DNA of 64,000 nucleotides, taken from assembly GCF_004362825.1 (NCBI RefSeq), contig NZ_SNXZ01000002.1, positions 1,235,365 to 1,299,364 on the forward strand, in the 5' to 3' direction. This DNA comes from Labedaea rhizosphaerae (lineage in GTDB: Bacteria > Actinomycetota > Actinomycetes > Mycobacteriales > Pseudonocardiaceae). This document shows, in pieces, positions 1-10,633 of the stretch. Below the pieces are notes generated by a model, which saw only the letters and a list, made by a program, of their open reading frames with translations, was not told where the DNA came from and made no database searches. Made by a program: the position numbers and the translations under genes. Position 1 is the stretch's first letter, and every line of letters begins with the position of its first letter.

Positions 1-611
1 ATGAAGACCAGGTTCCAGATCTCCAGGTAGCGGTCCTCGTCGACGACCGGGCCGCCGTCGCGGCCGTGCTCCGGGCCGCGGTCGTAGTAGATCTCCGAGC
101 ACGGGCCGCTGGGGCCGGGCACGCCCATCGACCAGTAGTTGTCGATCATGTCGCGGCGCTGGATGCGCTCCTCGGGGATCCCGGTGAGCTTGCGCCACAA
201 CTGGAAGGCCTCGTCGTCGTCCTCGTAGACGGTGGCCCAGATGCGGTCGGGGTCGAAGCCGTAGCCGCCCTCGTCCTGGCTGCCGGTGATCAGCTGCCAG
301 GCCAGCTCGATGGCGCCTTCCTTGAAGTAGTCGCCGAAGGAGAAGTTCCCGGCCATCTGGAAGAACGTGTTGTGCCGGGTGGTCTTGCCGACCTCGTCGA
401 TGTCGGGCGTGCGCACGCACTTCTGCACGCTCGTGGCGCGGTCGTAGGGCGGCGGCACCTCGCCGAGGAAGTACGGCTTGAACGGCACCATGCCGGCGTT
501 GACGAACAGCAGGTTCGGGTCGTCCACCAGCAGCGGAGCGCTGCGGACGAGGGTGTGCCCGTTGCGTTCGAAGTGGCTCAGGAAGCGGTTGCGGATCTCA
601 TGGGTCTGCAC
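1..611 (-). CDS. alaS: Alanyl-tRNA synthetase, N-terminal part (cut by window edge)
   Basis: Charges tRNA-Ala in the cytoplasm. Only the first ~203 residues are present; the gene runs off the left edge. The translation contains the class II AlaRS hallmarks [34 protein letters not shown] and the motif [14 protein letters not shown]. The GTG at 611 gives [14 protein letters not shown], the expected N terminus, and is preceded by an AGGAC five bases upstream. DUF6167 and DUF948 genes follow upstream on the same strand, the usual actinobacterial order. Confidence 0.96.
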   Translation of the reverse strand, partial: MQTHEIRNRFLSHFERNGHTLVRSAPLLVDDPNLLFVNAGMVPFKPYFLGEVPPPYDRATSVQKCVRTPDIDEVGKTTRHNTFFQMAGNFSFGDYFKEGAIELAWQLITGSQDEGGYGFDPDRIWATVYEDDDEAFQLWRKLTGIPEERIQRRDMIDNYWSMGVPGPSGPCSEIYYDRGPEHGRDGGPVVDEDRYLEIWNLVF

Positions 612-694
612 GGTCGTGTCCTAGGAGAGGTCGAAGCGGGATCGTGGCGGGTCCGGCGGTCCGGCCTCGTGCCTGCGCCGCGCGCAGGCAGCGG

Positions 695-1000
695 TCAGCC
701 GTCCGCCCGGCGCGCTCGCGCGTCGTGACGGGCGTAGCGGGGCGCCTCGACACGGGCGCGCCGGTACCCGGGCGTGACCCCGGACCGCTGCTCCACCACG
801 TCGGCCAGCTCCTCTTCCCGCTCGCTCATCCCAGCCCGCACGTCGGCGCCGAACGCGCCGATCGCCCCGGCCAGCTCGCTCACCGCGTCGCCCAAGGTCG
901 ACGCGATGCCGACGGGGGCGTTGTGCACCGTCTGCTTCGCCTTGCGCGTCAAGGCTACGCCGGCCGCGACGCCGACCCCAAGCCAGAAAAGCCGCCTCAC
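695..1000 (-). CDS. DUF6167 family small membrane-anchored protein
   Basis: 101 residues. An N-terminal hydrophobic segment (about residues 3-18, LFWLGVGVAAGVALT) is followed by a charged helical tail. Proteins of this kind sit between the DUF948 gene and alaS in many actinobacteria; function unknown. The GTG at 1000 overlaps the end of the DUF948 gene by 4 bases, which suggests coupled translation. Confidence 0.8.
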   Translation of the reverse strand: MRRLFWLGVGVAAGVALTRKAKQTVHNAPVGIASTLGDAVSELAGAIGAFGADVRAGMSEREEELADVVEQRSGVTPGYRRARVEAPRYARHDARARRADG

Positions 1001-1407
1001 TTCTTGCGTCCCTTGCGCCTGCCCCGCTGGGAGTGCTTGCCCTCGGGGTCGTTCTTCGCCTTGCGCCGTGCCCGGACGGCCTTGCTGACGCCGTAGGACA
1101 GCGCCGCGACCTTGACCAGCGGACCGCCGAGCGTCGCGGTGAACACCGAGCTCAGCGCGGACACGTTGCCGGTGACCGCCTGCGCGTTGGCCGTGATGCC
1201 GTCCACGCGCTCCAGCTGGGTGTTCACGTGGTTCAACGAGGTGTTCGCGCCCTGGAACAGCGGCTCACTGTTCATGTGGGCCTTGTGGATGGCCACCGTC
1301 GCCTCGTCGAGGGTTCGGCCGAGCTTGATCATCGCGACCGCGAAGAACGCCACGGCGATGACGAACGCGACCGCGGCGACCAGGGCGATGATCTCCCCTG
1401 TTGACAC
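997..1407 (-). CDS. DUF948 domain-containing membrane protein
   Basis: 136 residues. The N terminus (VSTGEIIALVAAVAFVIAV) is one transmembrane helix; the rest is a long amphipathic helical region typical of DUF948, ending in a very basic tail (RRGRRKGRKK-like). The GTG start at 1407 has a perfect AGGAGG at 1412-1417. The open frame continues upstream to 2556, but that part is only the shadow of the next gene, so the shorter start is preferred. Function is unknown. Confidence 0.85.
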   Translation of the reverse strand: MSTGEIIALVAAVAFVIAVAFFAVAMIKLGRTLDEATVAIHKAHMNSEPLFQGANTSLNHVNTQLERVDGITANAQAVTGNVSALSSVFTATLGGPLVKVAALSYGVSKAVRARRKAKNDPEGKHSQRGRRKGRKK

Positions 1408-1520
1408 GAAACCTCCTGCGATGTGGAGCACGACCGATGTGGCCAGGGCCCGATCGATATGGGCGGGCGTCAGGCTACCGCGCGGCCGGTCGCACGGCCT
1501 GATGGCCCCGCCGGGGATGA

Positions 1521-2399
1521 TCAGGTGTTGCGGCGCACCCCGGTGTACAGCGCGGCCATGTCGTCCTCGCCGTGCCCGGCTCGCTCGGCGGCCTCGAGGT
1601 GGCGCAGAGCGGCCCGGATGCCGGTGAGGTCGTTGTCCTCGCCCGCGGCCTCGAGGACCAGGCGCGCGTCCTTCGCCGCGAGGCTGGCGGTGAAGCTCGC
1701 CGGGTACTCGCCCTTCATCATGGCGCCGCCCTTGAGGTGGGCGTAGGGCAGGTCGAGCCCGCCCCCGGAGATCGCGTCGAGGAACTGCGCCGGGTCGACA
1801 CCCAGCGTGTTCGCGAGCGCGATGCACTCCGCGACGCCGTTGGTCACGGCGAGCACCCAGGAGTTGGCGACCAGCTTGAGCTTGCTCGCCGTGCCCGCCG
1901 GACCGAGCCACATCGTGCGCGTGCCGACCGCGTCGAACACGGGCGTGCAGCGGTCCTGCACGTCCTCCGGACCGGACGCGAGGACGACCAGCTTGCCCTG
2001 CTCGGCGGGCTGGCGGGTGCCGAGCACGGGGGCGTCGACGAACGGCACGCCGGCGCTGTCGGCCAGCGCGGCCAACTCGTCGGTGGCGGCCACGCCGACC
2101 GTGCTCATCTGCAGCCACAACGGCTCGGCGGTCTCGTCGTTCTCCGACGTCATCGCGTCCAGCACGCCGTCGTCCATGACCGACCGCACGGCGGCACCGT
2201 CGGACAGCATGGTGAGCACGATGTCGGCGCCGTACGCGGCCTCGGCGGCGTCGTCGGTGACGGTGATGCCGTGTTCGGCGAGCGGGTGCGCCTTGTCCGT
2301 GGACCGGTTCCACGCGCGCACGTCGAGCCCGGCCTTGGCCAGGTTCGCCGCCATCGGCGCGCCCATCAGCCCCGTGCCCAGCACCGCCACGGTCGTCAT
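1521..2399 (-). CDS. NAD(P)-dependent beta-hydroxyacid dehydrogenase
   Basis: 292 residues, the usual length of the 3-hydroxyisobutyrate dehydrogenase family. The Rossmann motif GTGLMG is at residues 8-13 and the catalytic K-x3-N is at Lys175/Asn179 (KLKLVANS). It oxidises or reduces a small beta-hydroxyacid or imine; the substrate cannot be read from sequence. The start codon overlaps the stop of rarA (ATGA, 2396-2399), so the two are translationally coupled although no functional link is evident. Confidence 0.88.
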   Translation of the reverse strand: MTTVAVLGTGLMGAPMAANLAKAGLDVRAWNRSTDKAHPLAEHGITVTDDAAEAAYGADIVLTMLSDGAAVRSVMDDGVLDAMTSENDETAEPLWLQMSTVGVAATDELAALADSAGVPFVDAPVLGTRQPAEQGKLVVLASGPEDVQDRCTPVFDAVGTRTMWLGPAGTASKLKLVANSWVLAVTNGVAECIALANTLGVDPAQFLDAISGGGLDLPYAHLKGGAMMKGEYPASFTASLAAKDARLVLEAAGEDNDLTGIRAALRHLEAAERAGHGEDDMAALYTGVRRNT

Positions 2400-3790
2400 T
2401 GGGTTCCTCCCTTGTCCTCGCCCCGGATGACCCGGCGCAGGCGGGGCACACGTTCGGAGAGCGCTCGCTCGCCGCCGCGGCCGGCCGGGTTGTAGTAGTC
2501 GCGGCCCACCAGTTCGTCCGGCGGGTACTGCTGTTCGAGCACGCCTTCGGGCACATCGTGCGGGTAGCGGTAGCCCTCGGCGTTGCCGAGCTTCTTCGCG
2601 CCCGCGTAGTGGCCGTCGCGCAGGTGCGGTGGCACCGAGCCGGCCAGTCCCGCGCGGACGTCGGCGAGGGCGGCGTCGACGCCCATGATCACCGCGTTGG
2701 ACTTGGGCGCGGTGGCCAGGTGCACGGTGGCCTGGGCCAGCGCGAGCCGGCCTTCGGGCATGCCGATCAACTGCACGGCGCTGGCGGCGGCGACGGCGGT
2801 CTGCAGCGCGGTCGGGTCGGCCATGCCGATGTCCTCGCTGGCGTGCACGACCAGGCGGCGCGCGATGTAGCGCGGGTCCTCCCCCGCCTCGATCATCCGG
2901 GCCAGGTAGTGCAGCGCGGCGTCGACGTCCGAGCCGCGGATGGACTTGATGAACGCGCTGATCACGTCGTAGTGCTGGTCGCCCTGGCGGTCGTAGCGGA
3001 CCGCCGCTTTGTCCACAGTGGACTCGACGGTGGCCAGGTCGATCTCCTCGGCGCCCTTCGACGCCGCCGAATCGGCGGCCGCCTCCAACGCGGTGAGAGC
3101 GCGGCGGGCGTCACCACCGGCGAGGCGCACCAGGTGGTCCTCGGCGTCCTTGGCCAGGGTGAGCTTGCCGCCGAGGCCGCGCTCGTCGGTGACCGCGCGC
3201 CGCACGAGGGCGCGGACGTCGTCGTCGGTGAGCGGGTGCAGTTGCAGCACAAGGGATCGCGAGAGCAACGGGGACACCACGGAGAAGAACGGGTTCTCGG
3301 TCGTGGCGGCGACCAGCAGGACCGTGCGGTCCTCGACCGCGCCGAGCAGCGCGTCCTGCTGGGTGCGGGAGAAGCGGTGCACCTCGTCGATGAACAGGAC
3401 GGTGGACTCGCCGGAGTGCACGAGCCGGCGCCGCGCCTCCTCGATGACGCCGCGCACCTCCTTCACCCCGGCGGACAGCGCCGACAGCGCGGAGAACCGG
3501 CGCCCGATCGCCTGCGACACGAGGGTGGCGAGGGTGGTCTTGCCGGTGCCGGGCGGGCCGTACAGCAGGATCGACGCGGGGGCCGCGCCCTCGACCAGGC
3601 GCCGCAGCGGCGAGCCCGGGCCGAGCAGGTGGTCCTGGCCCACGACCTCGTCGAGCGTGCGTGGCCGCATCCGCACCGGCAGCGGCGTGTGCGGGGACGG
3701 CCGGTCGCCTGCCACCCGTTCCTCCCTGGCGGTCTGCGCGACCGGTTCGTCGAACAAGCCCTGCTCCACGCGCCTGACGCTACCCGGCAT
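2396..3790 (-). CDS. rarA: Replication-associated recombination protein A (RarA/MgsA)
   Basis: 464-residue AAA+ ATPase that acts at stalled replication forks. Walker A GPPGTGKT is at residues 78-85 and Walker B FIDEVHRF at 133-140. The C-terminal half contains the family stretch with [19 protein letters not shown] and RDYYNP-type motifs. Length and order (rarA upstream of DUF948 and alaS) are typical of actinobacteria. Divergent from the kinase at 3809, with only 18 bases between the two starts. Confidence 0.93.
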   Translation of the reverse strand: MPGSVRRVEQGLFDEPVAQTAREERVAGDRPSPHTPLPVRMRPRTLDEVVGQDHLLGPGSPLRRLVEGAAPASILLYGPPGTGKTTLATLVSQAIGRRFSALSALSAGVKEVRGVIEEARRRLVHSGESTVLFIDEVHRFSRTQQDALLGAVEDRTVLLVAATTENPFFSVVSPLLSRSLVLQLHPLTDDDVRALVRRAVTDERGLGGKLTLAKDAEDHLVRLAGGDARRALTALEAAADSAASKGAEEIDLATVESTVDKAAVRYDRQGDQHYDVISAFIKSIRGSDVDAALHYLARMIEAGEDPRYIARRLVVHASEDIGMADPTALQTAVAAASAVQLIGMPEGRLALAQATVHLATAPKSNAVIMGVDAALADVRAGLAGSVPPHLRDGHYAGAKKLGNAEGYRYPHDVPEGVLEQQYPPDELVGRDYYNPAGRGGERALSERVPRLRRVIRGEDKGGTQ

Positions 3791-3808
3791 GTGGGATAGT
3801 CGTGTTCC

Positions 3809-4399
3809 GTGGTCGAACAGCCGTTGCTGCGGGATGCGCCGCGCCCAGTCGCGCTCGCGTCGGTCGTGTTGCTCGGGGGTCCGTCGGGATCCGGCAAATC
3901 CACGTTGGCCGCGTCCCTACCCGGACCGGTGATCCGCTTGGACGACTTCTACCGCGACGGCGATGATCCAGCGCTGCCGCGTGATGCCGCCGGCGCCGTG
4001 GACTGGGAATCTCCGCTTTCGTGGAACCGCGCGCGGGCGTTGGCGGCGGTGGTCGAGCTGGCGACGACCGGGTCCGTGACCGTTCCGCGCTACGAGTTCG
4101 CCGCCAACGCCGCCGTGTCGACGTACTCGGTGTCGCTGGACGGCGCGACCTCGTTCGTCGCGGAGGGGTTGTTCGCCGACCAGCTGGTGGCCGGGTGCCG
4201 GGAGGCCGGGGTGCTGGCCGATGCCCTCGTGCTCTCGCCCTCGGCGACGCGAACCGCGGTGCGGCGGTTTGCCCGGGATGTGTCCGAGGCGCGCAAGTCG
4301 GTGCCGACGCTGGTTCGGCGAGGTCTGCGGTTGTGGCGCGAGCACGCGCAGGTGGTTCGCCGGTGCGAGAGCGCGGGGATGCGCCGCCACAGGCGTTGA
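3809..4399 (+). CDS. Uridine kinase-like P-loop ATPase
   Basis: 196 residues. Walker [11 protein letters not shown] is at residues 23-32, followed by [12 protein letters not shown], which matches the substrate-binding DDFY of the uridine kinase/phosphoribulokinase fold. It probably phosphorylates a nucleoside or related small molecule; the substrate is not proven. GTG start at 3809. Converges with the phosphotransferase at 4431. Confidence 0.8.
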   Translation: MVEQPLLRDAPRPVALASVVLLGGPSGSGKSTLAASLPGPVIRLDDFYRDGDDPALPRDAAGAVDWESPLSWNRARALAAVVELATTGSVTVPRYEFAANAAVSTYSVSLDGATSFVAEGLFADQLVAGCREAGVLADALVLSPSATRTAVRRFARDVSEARKSVPTLVRRGLRLWREHAQVVRRCESAGMRRHRR

Positions 4400-4430
4400 A
4401 TGTCGCCGAGCTAGTCGCGGAAGGCCCGAG

Positions 4431-5663
4431 CTAGTCACGGAAGGCCGGGTAGAGCGGCAGTTCTTCGGCGCCACCGTCTTTTTCCAGGGCGGCGACGACC
4501 GCGCTCGCGTGCACGGCCACCCTGTCCGCGCCGGCCTGGCGGGCGGCGGTGCACAGGTCGCGCCAGCGCTCGGTCAGCACCACGATCCGAGGCGGGCCCG
4601 GCACGGCGCCGTCCACCCAGCTGTCTTGCGCGGCCGACAGCGACAGGAACCGCCACGTCGCCAGCCACACCCAGAACAGTTGCGCGTCAAGCAAAGCAGG
4701 CAGGAACACCGCATCGTCGTCGATGTCGGGCCACATGGTGCGGACCTCGGCGCGCCAGGCGGCGAGCATCGCTTCGGCCATGCCGCGGGGCAACCGGTTG
4801 GCACACCAGCAGGTCGCGAACGGCACACGCAGGCACGCGGCGTCCACCAGAATGGAGCGGATGCAGCCGCCCTCGAAGTCGAGGAAGCGCACGCCCCGGC
4901 TGGTCAGCAAGTTGTTGTCAGGACAGGAATCCGACGGGCTGAACGCGCGGTGCCCCGGCGCGGACAGCAACCGGGTGCTCTGCGTCGCGCGCTGCAGCAC
5001 CGGGTCCGGCGTCGCGACCCCGAGCTTCGCTTCCAGCAGCGCGGGCACCTCGTCCAGGGCGTGCATGCCCTGTTCGGCGAGCGGGTCCTTCTGGACCATG
5101 GAGGTGAGACGACGGCCGAGTGCGTCGAAATCGGCCTCGCGGCCGGCGGTGGTGGCGTGCAACTTGCCCAGGGAACGCGCCCATGACAGCAAGGCACGCT
5201 CGGCGACCCGCGCGTCCGCGCCACGCAACTTCTCCGCCAGCGTCGGCGCCCGGCCCAGGTCCTCGATCACCAGCAATCGCATCTCGCCGTCGTGGGCGAA
5301 GAGTTCCGGGCACATCCGGTCGTCCTCGGCGAGCGCGGTGAAGAGCTGGTAGCTCACGGCCTCGCGGACGAAGCTCGCGCTCGGCTCGGCGACGTAGCGC
5401 TTGAGCACCATCGTGCGCGGCAACGCGAAGGGCGTCTCCGCCACCCGCACCCGCAGCACGATCGACCGCTCGCTGCCCCCGAGGTCCTGCGGTTCGGCCA
5501 GCGCGATGCGCGACCCGAACCGCTTCGCGAGTAACTTCTCGGCGGCTCGCACCGTGTCGTCTACTGCTTCATCGACGGTCACTACCTCCAGTGCCGCCCC
5601 GACTCCCTGCTCACCTCCGCCGCTGCCCTTGCCGGTGTCCGGCGGGTCGGCGGCGATCTCCAC
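4431..5663 (-). CDS. Aminoglycoside phosphotransferase (APH)-family protein
   Basis: About 410 residues. Kinase-like features are the N-lobe LKRYV lysine, an RLLVIEDLG hinge and, in the C-lobe, FSPSDSCPDNNLL followed by FLDFEGG, equivalent to the Brenner and DFG-like motifs of APH enzymes. I prefer the GTG at 5663 because GAGGAG lies 6 bases upstream; an ATG two codons earlier (5669) abuts that sequence. Likely a small-molecule kinase; substrate unknown. Confidence 0.78.
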   Translation of the reverse strand: MEIAADPPDTGKGSGGGEQGVGAALEVVTVDEAVDDTVRAAEKLLAKRFGSRIALAEPQDLGGSERSIVLRVRVAETPFALPRTMVLKRYVAEPSASFVREAVSYQLFTALAEDDRMCPELFAHDGEMRLLVIEDLGRAPTLAEKLRGADARVAERALLSWARSLGKLHATTAGREADFDALGRRLTSMVQKDPLAEQGMHALDEVPALLEAKLGVATPDPVLQRATQSTRLLSAPGHRAFSPSDSCPDNNLLTSRGVRFLDFEGGCIRSILVDAACLRVPFATCWCANRLPRGMAEAMLAAWRAEVRTMWPDIDDDAVFLPALLDAQLFWVWLATWRFLSLSAAQDSWVDGAVPGPPRIVVLTERWRDLCTAARQAGADRVAVHASAVVAALEKDGGAEELPLYPAFRD

Positions 5664-5768
5664 AGTCATCTCCTCAGACCCTACTCCCGCTGGGTGACAG
5701 CCCGGCCCGCACACCGAGCCAGCGCCGAACCACTCACCGTAGCGGCCGCGATCGATCAAGAACGACGG

Positions 5769-6710
5769 TCAACCGGGCGACAACGGCCGATTGGCCGCAC
5801 TGGGCGCCCATGATTTCCTGCGCACCACCAGGACCAGCGCCGCGGCGAACACGATTCCGACGATGTTCACCGCGAGTTGGACCAGCGAGCCGACGCTGCG
5901 GCCCCACTCACCCAGCACGGCCGCGACCACCACGTAGCCGGCGGCGGGCACGGTCGTCACCGAGATGAACACGCCGACGAGCACCGCGGAGCGGGCCGAG
6001 GTGACGGCCAGCATGCCTGCCGCGCCGGCCAGCAACGCGACGACCAGCGAGAACGGGCCGACCTGGTAGACGAAGTCGACGTTGTCGGCCGCGCTCATGG
6101 CGTCGGCACCGATGAGCCCGGTGGCCTTGCCGAGCAGGGCACCACCCGCGGTGATCAGCATCGCCAGCGGGAAGCCGGCGAGCAGCGCGAGCGCGGCCCG
6201 CCCGGCCAGGTCGAACCGGCGCAGCACCAACCCGACCGCCAGCGCCGCGAGCGGGCCGAACTCGGGGCCCACGACCATCGCGCCGACCACCGTGATCGGC
6301 GAGTCGGTCACCACGCCGACCGCCGCCAGCAGGCAGGCGATGGTCAGGAACGCCAGGAACGTCGTGGTCAGGCGGGAGTCCTCACCGGTGCGGGCGAGCA
6401 GTTCGTCCCACACGACGGCGTCGGCGCCGTCGCCGGGGGCGGCTTGCTCGGCCCGGTCGGCCGCGTCGGACAACGCGGTGTCCAGCTCGTCGAGGGTGAT
6501 GCCGCCGACGTGGTCGAGGTCCAGCGCGCAGAGTGCACCGAGCAACTCGTCCACGGCCTCGCGGGCGACGTCGGCCTCGATGACGTCACCCGCGGGCTCG
6601 ACCGCGGCGCCACGCAGCACCACGACGTGGGTCGCACCGGGCTGGGCGCGCAGGACGGCCAGCGCGTCCTCGGTCTTCGCCGTGGGGCTCAGCACCCGCA
6701 GGCGCAGCAC
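5769..6710 (-). CDS. DUF389 domain-containing membrane protein
   Basis: 313 residues: a soluble N-terminal domain of about 130 residues, then a DUF389 block of about six hydrophobic helices (for example TDSPITVVGAMVVGPEFGPL and ISVTTVPAAGYVVVAAVLG). Proteins of this type are membrane proteins of unknown function. It starts two bases after the aspS stop and is probably co-transcribed with it. Confidence 0.86.
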   Translation of the reverse strand: MLRLRVLSPTAKTEDALAVLRAQPGATHVVVLRGAAVEPAGDVIEADVAREAVDELLGALCALDLDHVGGITLDELDTALSDAADRAEQAAPGDGADAVVWDELLARTGEDSRLTTTFLAFLTIACLLAAVGVVTDSPITVVGAMVVGPEFGPLAALAVGLVLRRFDLAGRAALALLAGFPLAMLITAGGALLGKATGLIGADAMSAADNVDFVYQVGPFSLVVALLAGAAGMLAVTSARSAVLVGVFISVTTVPAAGYVVVAAVLGEWGRSVGSLVQLAVNIVGIVFAAALVLVVRRKSWAPSAANRPLSPG

Positions 6711-6711
6711 C

Positions 6712-8499
6712 TCAGCCCTGGTCCTTGGGGGCCGCCGGCTTGGCGTCGACGCCGGCCTCCTTGCGCTGCTGCGCGGTGATCGGCGCGGGCGCGCTGGTCA
6801 GCGGGTCGAACCCGCCGCCGGACTTCGGGAACGCGATCACGTCGCGCAGCGAGTCGGCACCGGCGAGCAGCATGACGATGCGGTCCCAGCCGTAGGCGAT
6901 GCCGCCGTGCGGCGGGGCGCCGTAGGAGAACGCGTCGAGCAGGAAGCCGAACTTCTCCTGCGCTTCCTCCGCCCCGATGCCCATCAGGTCGAACACCCGC
7001 TGCTGGACGTCCTTGCGGTGGATACGGATCGACCCACCGCCGATCTCGTTGCCGTTGCAGACCATGTCGTAGGCGTAGGCCAGCGCGTTGGCCGGGTCTT
7101 CCTCGAACCGGTCGATCCACTCGGGCGTCGGCGAGGTGAAGGCGTGGTGCACCGCGGTCCAGCGACCGCCGCCGACGGCGACGTCCCCGGCGCTGCGGGC
7201 GGCCTCGGCCTCCTCGAAGAGCGGCGCGTCGACGACCCACACGAACGACCAGGCGGACTCGTCGATCAGGCCGCAGCGGCGGCCGATCTCCAGGCGTGCG
7301 GCGCCGAGCAGGGCGCGGGCGTCGTTCTTGGTGCCCGCGCCGAAGAACACGCAGTCGCCCGGCTGGGCACCCGCGGCCTTGGCCAGGCCTTCGCGCTCGG
7401 ACTCGGAGATGTTCTTGGCGACCGGGCCGGACAGCGTGCCGTCCTCGCCGACGACGACGTAGGCGAGGCCCTTGGAGCCGCGCTGCTTCGCCCACTCCTG
7501 CCACGCGTCGAACTGGCGGCGGGGCTGGCTCGCGCCGCCGGGCATGACCACGGATCCGACGTAAGGCGCCTGGAACACCCGGAACGGGGTCTCGGCGAAG
7601 TACTCGGTGAGGTCGGTCAACTCGAGGTCGAAGCGCAGGTCGGGCTTGTCGGTGCCGTAGCGGGCCATCGCGTCGGCGTAGGTCATCCGCGGCACGGGCA
7701 GCGGGATCTCGTAGCCGGCCAGGTCGCGCCACAACGCGCTGATGACCTTCTCGCCGAGCGCGATGACGTCGTCCTGCTCGACGAAGCTCATCTCGATGTC
7801 GAGCTGGGTGAACTCCGGCTGGCGGTCGGCGCGGAAGTCCTCGTCGCGGTAGCAGCGGGCGATCTGGTAGTACCGCTCGAGCCCGCCGACCATGAGCAGC
7901 TGCTTGAACAGCTGCGGCGACTGCGGCAGCGCGTACCAGGAGCCGGGCTGCAGCCGGGCCGGCACCAGGAAGTCGCGGGCGCCCTCGGGCGTGGACCGGG
8001 TCAACGTCGGGGTCTCGACCTCGACGAAGTTCTCCTGGTGCAGCACGTCACGGGCGATGCGGTTGGCCTCGCTGCGCATCCGCATGTTGCGGGCCGGGCC
8101 GCTGCGGCGCAGGTCGAGGTAGCGGTGGCGCAGGCGCACGTCCTCGCCGACCGACAGGTGGTCGTCGAGGGGGAACGGCAGCGGCGCGGACTCGCTGAGC
8201 ACCTCGAGCTCGGTGGCCAGCACCTCGATCGCGCCGGTGGGCAGCTCGGGGTTCTCGTTGCCCTCGGGGCGCTTGGCGATCTCGCCGACGACCTTGATGC
8301 AGAACTCGGCACGCAGCCGGTGCGCGCGCTCGGCCATCTCGCCCTCGCGGAACACCACCTGCGCGATGCCCGAGGCATCCCGCAGGTCGATGAAGATGAC
8401 ACCCCCGTGATCGCGCCGGCGGCCGACCCAGCCGCTGAGCGTGACGGTCTGCCCTGCCTGGTCGGCACGCAGCGTGCCGGCCTCATGGGTGCGGATCAC
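6712..8499 (-). CDS. aspS: Aspartyl-tRNA synthetase (bacterial type)
   Basis: 595 residues, the expected length for bacterial AspRS with the GAD insertion. The N-terminal OB fold includes [19 protein letters not shown]; class II motif 2 is [16 protein letters not shown] and motif 3 is [15 protein letters not shown]. It charges tRNA-Asp, and in actinobacteria that lack AsnRS often tRNA-Asn too (family knowledge, not tested here). The ATG at 8499 gives [11 protein letters not shown]. Confidence 0.97.
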   Translation of the reverse strand: MIRTHEAGTLRADQAGQTVTLSGWVGRRRDHGGVIFIDLRDASGIAQVVFREGEMAERAHRLRAEFCIKVVGEIAKRPEGNENPELPTGAIEVLATELEVLSESAPLPFPLDDHLSVGEDVRLRHRYLDLRRSGPARNMRMRSEANRIARDVLHQENFVEVETPTLTRSTPEGARDFLVPARLQPGSWYALPQSPQLFKQLLMVGGLERYYQIARCYRDEDFRADRQPEFTQLDIEMSFVEQDDVIALGEKVISALWRDLAGYEIPLPVPRMTYADAMARYGTDKPDLRFDLELTDLTEYFAETPFRVFQAPYVGSVVMPGGASQPRRQFDAWQEWAKQRGSKGLAYVVVGEDGTLSGPVAKNISESEREGLAKAAGAQPGDCVFFGAGTKNDARALLGAARLEIGRRCGLIDESAWSFVWVVDAPLFEEAEAARSAGDVAVGGGRWTAVHHAFTSPTPEWIDRFEEDPANALAYAYDMVCNGNEIGGGSIRIHRKDVQQRVFDLMGIGAEEAQEKFGFLLDAFSYGAPPHGGIAYGWDRIVMLLAGADSLRDVIAFPKSGGGFDPLTSAPAPITAQQRKEAGVDAKPAAPKDQG

Positions 8500-8555
8500 G
8501 GGTACTGCACTCCTGGGGTGTCAGAGAACGTCTTCCTTGGCTGTTCAGCCAGCAA

Positions 8556-8567
8556 GAGACTAGTCTC
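8556..8567. promoter_or_regulatory. 12-base perfect palindrome between aspS and the XRE gene
   Basis: GAGACTAGTCTC is a perfect palindrome in the 240-base divergent spacer, about 57 bases upstream of the aspS start. It could be an operator for the adjacent regulator; no family-specific site is recognised. Nothing else in the 8500-8739 spacer stands out. Confidence 0.35.
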
Positions 8568-8739
8568 GGCGCCTCGGCCCGGCTGCGGCAGGCCGGTGCT
8601 GCACCCAACACCCGTGGCAAAGGTCCGGTGACCCGACGAGTTCGGGCGATCACCGAAGAATTAACGCCACGGCTACCACACGGCCTCTTCACGACGTAGT
8701 GTGCTTACCACGGCGTAGGGTGACGCAGGGAGTACACAT

Positions 8740-9741
8740 ATGGGTGGCGGTGTAGCCCACGGTCCGGTGACGGAGTTCGAGAGAACCAACGGGAAGTCAC
8801 GCTCCATTGTCCGTGCTACCCCTCAAGAGGCGGCTGCGCCTCCCTCGGGTGACGCTTTCCCCACGGCGCTGCGCGCCGCGATCCAGGCCAGCGGCCTCTC
8901 GCTCGACCGCATCCAGTACCGGCTGCGAGCCCGGGGCGTGTCCATCAGCGTCACGGCCCTGAGCTACTGGCAGTCCGGCCGGCGCCGGCCCGAACGCGCG
9001 GAGTCGTTGATCGCGCTCGGCCACCTCGAAGCGGTGCTCGGCGTCCCGACCGGCTCGCTGACCGCTTTGCTCGGCCCGCCGCGACCCCGTGGTCGCGCCC
9101 ACCGCGAATCGTCCCGCGTGCCGATCGACTCGCTGTGGGACAAGAGCGACGTGGTGGCGATGCTGCTGGAGCAGATCGACGTCACCGGCGACTCGGCGCT
9201 GACCAGGATCAGCCAGCACGACAAGCTCTCCATCTGCGCCGACCGCGGCGAGATCTGCACGCAGGTCCGCCAGGTCATGCGGGCCGACGGCGACGGCGTC
9301 GACCGCTACGTGATGGTGTTCGACCCCGACCACGCCGACCGCCCGTTCGCCGACCTCTCGGCGATCCAAGGCTGCCGCGTCGGGCGGGTGGCCAAGGACA
9401 ACGAGACCAAGCTGATGGTCGCGGAACTGCTCTTCGACCACGCGCTGCGCCGCGGCGAGACCGTGATCATGGAGTACGCGCTGCACCACCCGGGCCCGCC
9501 CTACTTCCGCGGTGCCGACTACCACTGCCGCAAGTTCACCACCCCGGTGCGGGAATGCGTGGTGGAGCTGCGGTTCGACCCGCGCGCGCTGCCGGTCTAC
9601 CTGGAGCAGCACACCATCGACACCGACGACGTGGTGACCAACCGCAAGCGGGTGACCATCGCGGAGAACGGCCACGCGCACGCGGTGCTGCTGGACTTCG
9701 GCCCCGGCCAGTTCGGCATGCGCTGGGAGTGGCCGGACTAG
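8740..9741 (+). CDS. XRE-type transcriptional regulator
   Basis: 333 residues. Residues ~40-105 form an XRE-like helix-turn-helix (RIQYRLRARGVSISVTALSY) followed by a longer all-purpose sensor region containing LRFDPRALPVYLEQH. The ATG at 8740 has GGGAG seven bases upstream. This type is common in Pseudonocardiaceae; its targets are unknown. It is divergent from aspS and convergent with the NmrA-like gene. Confidence 0.75.
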   Translation: MGGGVAHGPVTEFERTNGKSRSIVRATPQEAAAPPSGDAFPTALRAAIQASGLSLDRIQYRLRARGVSISVTALSYWQSGRRRPERAESLIALGHLEAVLGVPTGSLTALLGPPRPRGRAHRESSRVPIDSLWDKSDVVAMLLEQIDVTGDSALTRISQHDKLSICADRGEICTQVRQVMRADGDGVDRYVMVFDPDHADRPFADLSAIQGCRVGRVAKDNETKLMVAELLFDHALRRGETVIMEYALHHPGPPYFRGADYHCRKFTTPVRECVVELRFDPRALPVYLEQHTIDTDDVVTNRKRVTIAENGHAHAVLLDFGPGQFGMRWEWPD

Positions 9742-9742
9742 G

Positions 9743-10552
9743 TCACCGGAAGTCCGCGACGTGGTCGCGGGCCCACTGCGCGAACGTGCGGGGGCGCTGC
9801 CCGGTGACGTTCTCGACCGTCGTGGTCAGGTGCGGTGGCGGCTCGGCGAGCAGTTGTTCCTGGGTGTCGAGCAGAGGGTCGACGAAGGCGTCCGGGAAGT
9901 CCGGATCGGCCAGGAGGCGTTGGCGCGCTTGGGTTTTGGTCAGTTCGTGCCAGCGCAACGGGCGCCCCAGCGCCGCACCGATGAGCTCGACCTGCTCGGT
10001 CTGGGTCAACGCCTGCGGGCCGGTCAGGCGGTAGATCGCGCCGTCGTGGCCGTCCTCGGTCAGGGCGTGCACGACGACGTCGGCGATGTCGGCCTCGTGC
10101 AGCATCGGCATCCGCAAGGCGCCGAACGCGCCGGACACCGTGTCGCCCGCGCGGATCTGGTCGGCCCACCACAAGGCGTTGGCCGCGAAGGTGCTCGGGC
10201 GCACGATCGTCCACTCCAGACCGGACGCGCGCACGGCGTCCTCGACCACGGCGTGCGTGCGGCCGACCTCGTTCGCACCGTCCTCGACGGAAACCGAGGA
10301 CAGCAGGACGATGCGCCGCGCGTGCCGGGCGATCGTCGCCACCACGTCCGGTGCCGTGTCGGCGTTGTCGTGGAACGGCCACATCAGGTAGACCGCGTCC
10401 ACTCCGGACAGACACGACCCCAGGCTCGCGGGATCGGCCAGGTCGCCGTACTCGCCGAACGCGGGGTTGCGGGACATCGCGCGCACGGGCTCCGGAAGTC
10501 GGGCCAGCACGCCGCGGCCGACGTTTCCGCTTGCTCCAGTCACCAAGATCAT
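9743..10552 (-). CDS. NmrA/NAD(P)H-binding short-chain oxidoreductase
   Basis: 269 residues. The N terminus MILVTGASGNVGRGVL carries the GxxGxxG dinucleotide site and later TIVRPSTFAAN is typical of the atypical SDR NmrA group. Often these reduce quinones or sense NADP(H). The start at 10552 is divergent from the Lrp-type regulator at 10634, which is a likely controller. Confidence 0.84.
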   Translation of the reverse strand: MILVTGASGNVGRGVLARLPEPVRAMSRNPAFGEYGDLADPASLGSCLSGVDAVYLMWPFHDNADTAPDVVATIARHARRIVLLSSVSVEDGANEVGRTHAVVEDAVRASGLEWTIVRPSTFAANALWWADQIRAGDTVSGAFGALRMPMLHEADIADVVVHALTEDGHDGAIYRLTGPQALTQTEQVELIGAALGRPLRWHELTKTQARQRLLADPDFPDAFVDPLLDTQEQLLAEPPPHLTTTVENVTGQRPRTFAQWARDHVADFR

Positions 10553-10633
10553 GCGCCAAGCCTGATCGGCAGCGGCCGGAGACCGCCAGCCGCAGCGTGA
10601 AAGCCGGCGGATTCCGCCATAGGGTGCGCAACT

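Noticed and set aside
1408-2556. N-terminal extension of the DUF948 frame
   Set aside because: It is the out-of-frame shadow of the dehydrogenase gene; a GTG with perfect AGGAGG at 1407 gives the expected DUF948 start.
6082-8631. Very long rightward open frame (849 residues) opposite DUF389 and aspS
   Set aside because: GC-rich shadow of aspS; its product is arginine/valine-rich low-complexity without domains.
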